Assembly: GCA_964628935.1 (NCBI GenBank)
Contig: CAZVOE010000059.1
Span: 1-18,167 of the forward strand
DNA length: 18,167 bases
Direction of reading: 5' to 3'
Source: CAYLHQ01 sp964628935
Lineage (GTDB): Bacteria > Acidobacteriota > Polarisedimenticolia > Polarisedimenticolales > DASRJG01
The notes beneath the pieces were generated by a model. That model had not been told where the DNA came from. It ran no database searches and saw only the letters and a program-made list of their open reading frames with translations. Shown piece after piece: positions 16,092-18,167 of the stretch. A program made the translations under genes and the position numbers. Each line of letters starts with the position of its first letter. Positions within the stretch are counted from its first letter, which is position 1.

Positions 16092-18167
16092 ATGCGAACC
16101 CGCTCGGGCGCGATCGTCGTTCTCGTACTCCTCTTCGCTCCGATGGGGGGGACCGCGCCGACGGGAGCGGGGACGGGGTGGGTCGAGATCGACTACGGGC
16201 CCCTCGTCGACCTCGATCGGCTCGCGCAGTCGGGGGAAAGCGTCCGCTCCCTGCTCCGAGAGCTCGACGCAAGACCGCTCGGAACGACCGACGACCCCCG
16301 GGTCTTCGCGATTCACCGTCTCCTCGAGCCGATTCTCGAGCGCTACGCGTTCGTGCTCGCGGACGCCGCGGACACCCTCGAGCCGGCGGCGCAGACTCCG
16401 TGGGTCGAGATCGGAGCCCTGTGGGAACGCGGCGAGGCGCAGCCGGCCTGGGTCGAGCTGCTCCGCGCCCGAAGGTACGTGCTCGAAAGCGACGGGTCCG
16501 GACGGATGCGCGCGTTCGTTCCGGTCGCCGGATTCGAGGCGCTCGCGTCGAAGACCGCCGCGGAGCGCGCCTGGGCGCAGGCGTGGCCGGTCCTTCGGCA
16601 CCCCCTCGCGGCGGAGCGGCGGCGCCTCGCGCGGAAGGGATCGGGAGAGGCCCCGACGCTCGAGGTGACGGTGCATCCCTACCGACACCGGCCGGAGGCG
16701 ACCACGTTCGATCTCGGCGTCGAACCGTACCGGACTCGAGTCGACGCGACCCCGCCGCCTCCGGGGCGGCCCCCGTTCGATCTCGAGGCGCTCGCGCGGG
16801 TCCTATCGTCCCCCGTGCGGATCGAGGGAGGAAGGATCGAGGAAGACGGGACGGTCCGCTGGCTCTCGAGCGAAGCGGCCGAGCGGCCCACGCTCCTCGG
16901 GGCTCCGATCGACCTCGCCGACGCCGCGGTCGCCTACCGGGCGACCTTCCACGGTGGCCTGGCGGAGCCCTACATGAGCCTCGACAAGGGAGACGCTCCG
17001 TGGTCGGCCTCGGTCGGGTTCGGCGGCCGCCTCCGCGACACGGCCCTCGGCGCGGTCAGCCTCCTCGCCGACATAAGGTTCAAAACGATCAGCGTCGGCT
17101 TGGATCCGCTCTCCGACCGGGATCTCCGCGAGGAGATCCGGGGGCGCCTCGACGCTTTCCGGACCCACCTCGAGCGCTTCGCGTCGGACGCTTCTTCGGG
17201 GAGCGTGCTCGGCCAGCAGACGCGGTTCTGGTTCTATCCGGACGAGGTCGAGTTCGTCCTCTCCCCCCGGGCCGACGTCTTCGCGATCCGCAAGGCGACG
17301 ATGGCGGCCGCGAGCGAACGGGTGCGGCTCGGCGAGCGCCTGCTGGGGGACGCGGCGGATCCGCCGTGGACCCGCGAGACCGTCTCGTTCGTCAATCGCG
17401 AGCACGACGCGCTCGCCCGCATCTTCCCCGAAGTGGCCGATCTCGACCGGACGGTTCGCCTTCTCTCCGCCTTCGCCTGGCTTCGCGTCGCGGGCGAACG
17501 TGGAATCGTTCTCCCCGACCTCGACGTCCTCCTCGCGATCGAGCTTCCCGCGATCCCATCCCCCCGGACGTTCCCTCAGCTTCTGACGCGAGACGTTTTA
17601 CCCCCACTCGGAGATTCGGGTGCGGTCGCGGTTCTCGACCAGTCCTGGATCGGAGAGTCGCTCGGTCGGCTCGATCCCCGCGTCGGAACCTGGCCTTCGT
17701 GGAGGCGTCTCGCCCGCGCCCTCGATCTCCTCGATCCCCGCGACCCCGAGCAAGCCAGCGCGGCGGAGGAGATTCGCCGCGAGCTCCGGTCCGCGGAGGG
17801 GGCGGCAGCCGCGGAGACCGTTCTCTCGGAACGGGCTCTCCGCGTGGCGATGCACCGGCGGGTTCTCGCCTTCGCCCCGGCCGCCCCGGAAGCAGGACGG
17901 GTGTTCAGCGTCGGGATCGGAGGGATCGATCTCGGGACCCGAGCGGCCTTCGCCCGCGCGTCGGGGGAGTCGTCTCGCCTCCGGGGCGGCGCGACGCGGC
18001 GTTCGAATGGGGATCTCGCGGAACGTCCCGCGGCGGGGGGTGTCCCGGCGGCATCGCCGTCGGCGCCGGGCGAGGACCCGCCCGGACTTCCGGCGACGGA
18101 GATGCCGGACCACGGGCTCGGAGAGGTTCCCGCGAGGTCGCTCGCGGAAGGGGCGACCCTTTTCGAG
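16092..18167 (+). CDS. Large exported protein of unknown family, N-terminal 692 residues
   Basis: The frame is open for 692 codons from this ATG to the right edge. Residues 1-22 are a signal peptide (GAIVVLVLLFAPMGGTA). The mature part is mixed alpha/beta with no Cys motif and no recognised enzyme signature. Features include GWVEIDYGPLVDLDRL near the N terminus, WVEIGALWERGE (about 107-118), two sizeable helical parts (SDRDLREEIRGRLDAFRTHL; FVNREHDALARIFPEV), and a Pro-, Gly- and Ala-rich, likely disordered stretch after about residue 640. The second half (GIVLPDLDVLLAIELPAIP) looks like a globular domain. The start is chosen for the signal peptide; no Shine-Dalgarno is near, and a perfect inverted repeat abuts it. 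It is divergent from rrf2. Function unknown. Confidence 0.75.
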   Translation, partial: MRTRSGAIVVLVLLFAPMGGTAPTGAGTGWVEIDYGPLVDLDRLAQSGESVRSLLRELDARPLGTTDDPRVFAIHRLLEPILERYAFVLADAADTLEPAAQTPWVEIGALWERGEAQPAWVELLRARRYVLESDGSGRMRAFVPVAGFEALASKTAAERAWAQAWPVLRHPLAAERRRLARKGSGEAPTLEVTVHPYRHRPEATTFDLGVEPYRTRVDATPPPPGRPPFDLEALARVLSSPVRIEGGRIEEDGTVRWLSSEAAERPTLLGAPIDLADAAVAYRATFHGGLAEPYMSLDKGDAPWSASVGFGGRLRDTALGAVSLLADIRFKTISVGLDPLSDRDLREEIRGRLDAFRTHLERFASDASSGSVLGQQTRFWFYPDEVEFVLSPRADVFAIRKATMAAASERVRLGERLLGDAADPPWTRETVSFVNREHDALARIFPEVADLDRTVRLLSAFAWLRVAGERGIVLPDLDVLLAIELPAIPSPRTFPQLLTRDVLPPLGDSGAVAVLDQSWIGESLGRLDPRVGTWPSWRRLARALDLLDPRDPEQASAAEEIRRELRSAEGAAAAETVLSERALRVAMHRRVLAFAPAAPEAGRVFSVGIGGIDLGTRAAFARASGESSRLRGGATRRSNGDLAERPAAGGVPAASPSAPGEDPPGLPATEMPDHGLGEVPARSLAEGATLFE

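Overview
This is a GC-rich (about 70 %), gene-dense bacterial window, probably a metagenome-derived contig because it contains a 10-N scaffold gap at 8714-8723. The mix of SUF-type iron-sulfur genes, a PD40/PKD surface protein, a soluble MgtE-N/CBS protein beside an NRAMP-like carrier, and several exported proteins of no known family suggests Acidobacteriota, perhaps near Thermoanaerobaculia. That placement is an inference from gene style, not a phylogeny.

Layout. A 5'-truncated-by-window glpD (1-298, minus) is divergent from a PRC-barrel/MgtE-N/CBS protein and an NRAMP-like carrier (394-2882, plus). Converging on these is a two-gene minus-strand unit: a DtxR/MntR-type regulator and a half-size TauE/SafE membrane protein (2890-3920). 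Divergent from the regulator, across a 55-nt gap holding a 17-nt near-perfect inverted repeat, starts an exported DUF1573-like protein (3976-5028, plus). Its frame is interrupted only by a TGA, exactly where the family has the first Cys of a C-G-C motif. A strong hairpin follows that TGA, so I interpret the gene as a selenoprotein. Next come three minus-strand genes (5009-6337): a small Cys-rich protein and two paralogous exported or membrane-anchored proteins built of repeats. Two plus-strand genes follow (6463-8093): a membrane-anchored FnIII-like protein and an SGNH hydrolase. Then comes a large exported beta-propeller/PKD protein (8056-9682, minus) interrupted by the N gap.

The right half is a compact SUF operon on the minus strand: rrf2/sufR-like regulator, sufB, sufC, sufD, sufS, sufU and a sufT-like DUF59 gene (16014 down to 9937). 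Gaps are 34 nt or less and several stop and start codons overlap. It would build Fe-S clusters: SufS takes sulfur from cysteine, SufU accepts it, SufBCD is the scaffold, and the DUF59 protein helps in maturation. The Rrf2 protein, with three Cys, probably senses cluster status. Divergent from it, behind a perfect 7-bp inverted repeat, begins a long exported protein of unknown family that runs off the right edge.

The most unusual feature is the apparent UGA-encoded U-G-C motif in the DUF1573-like protein, next to a metal-dependent repressor. No selenocysteine machinery (selA, selB, selC, selD) lies in this window, so that reading depends on the rest of the genome. No rRNA, tRNA, CRISPR array, insertion sequence or convincing terminator was seen. 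The longest gap between genes, 9683-9936, holds a ribosome binding site for the PD40 gene and nothing else I could identify.
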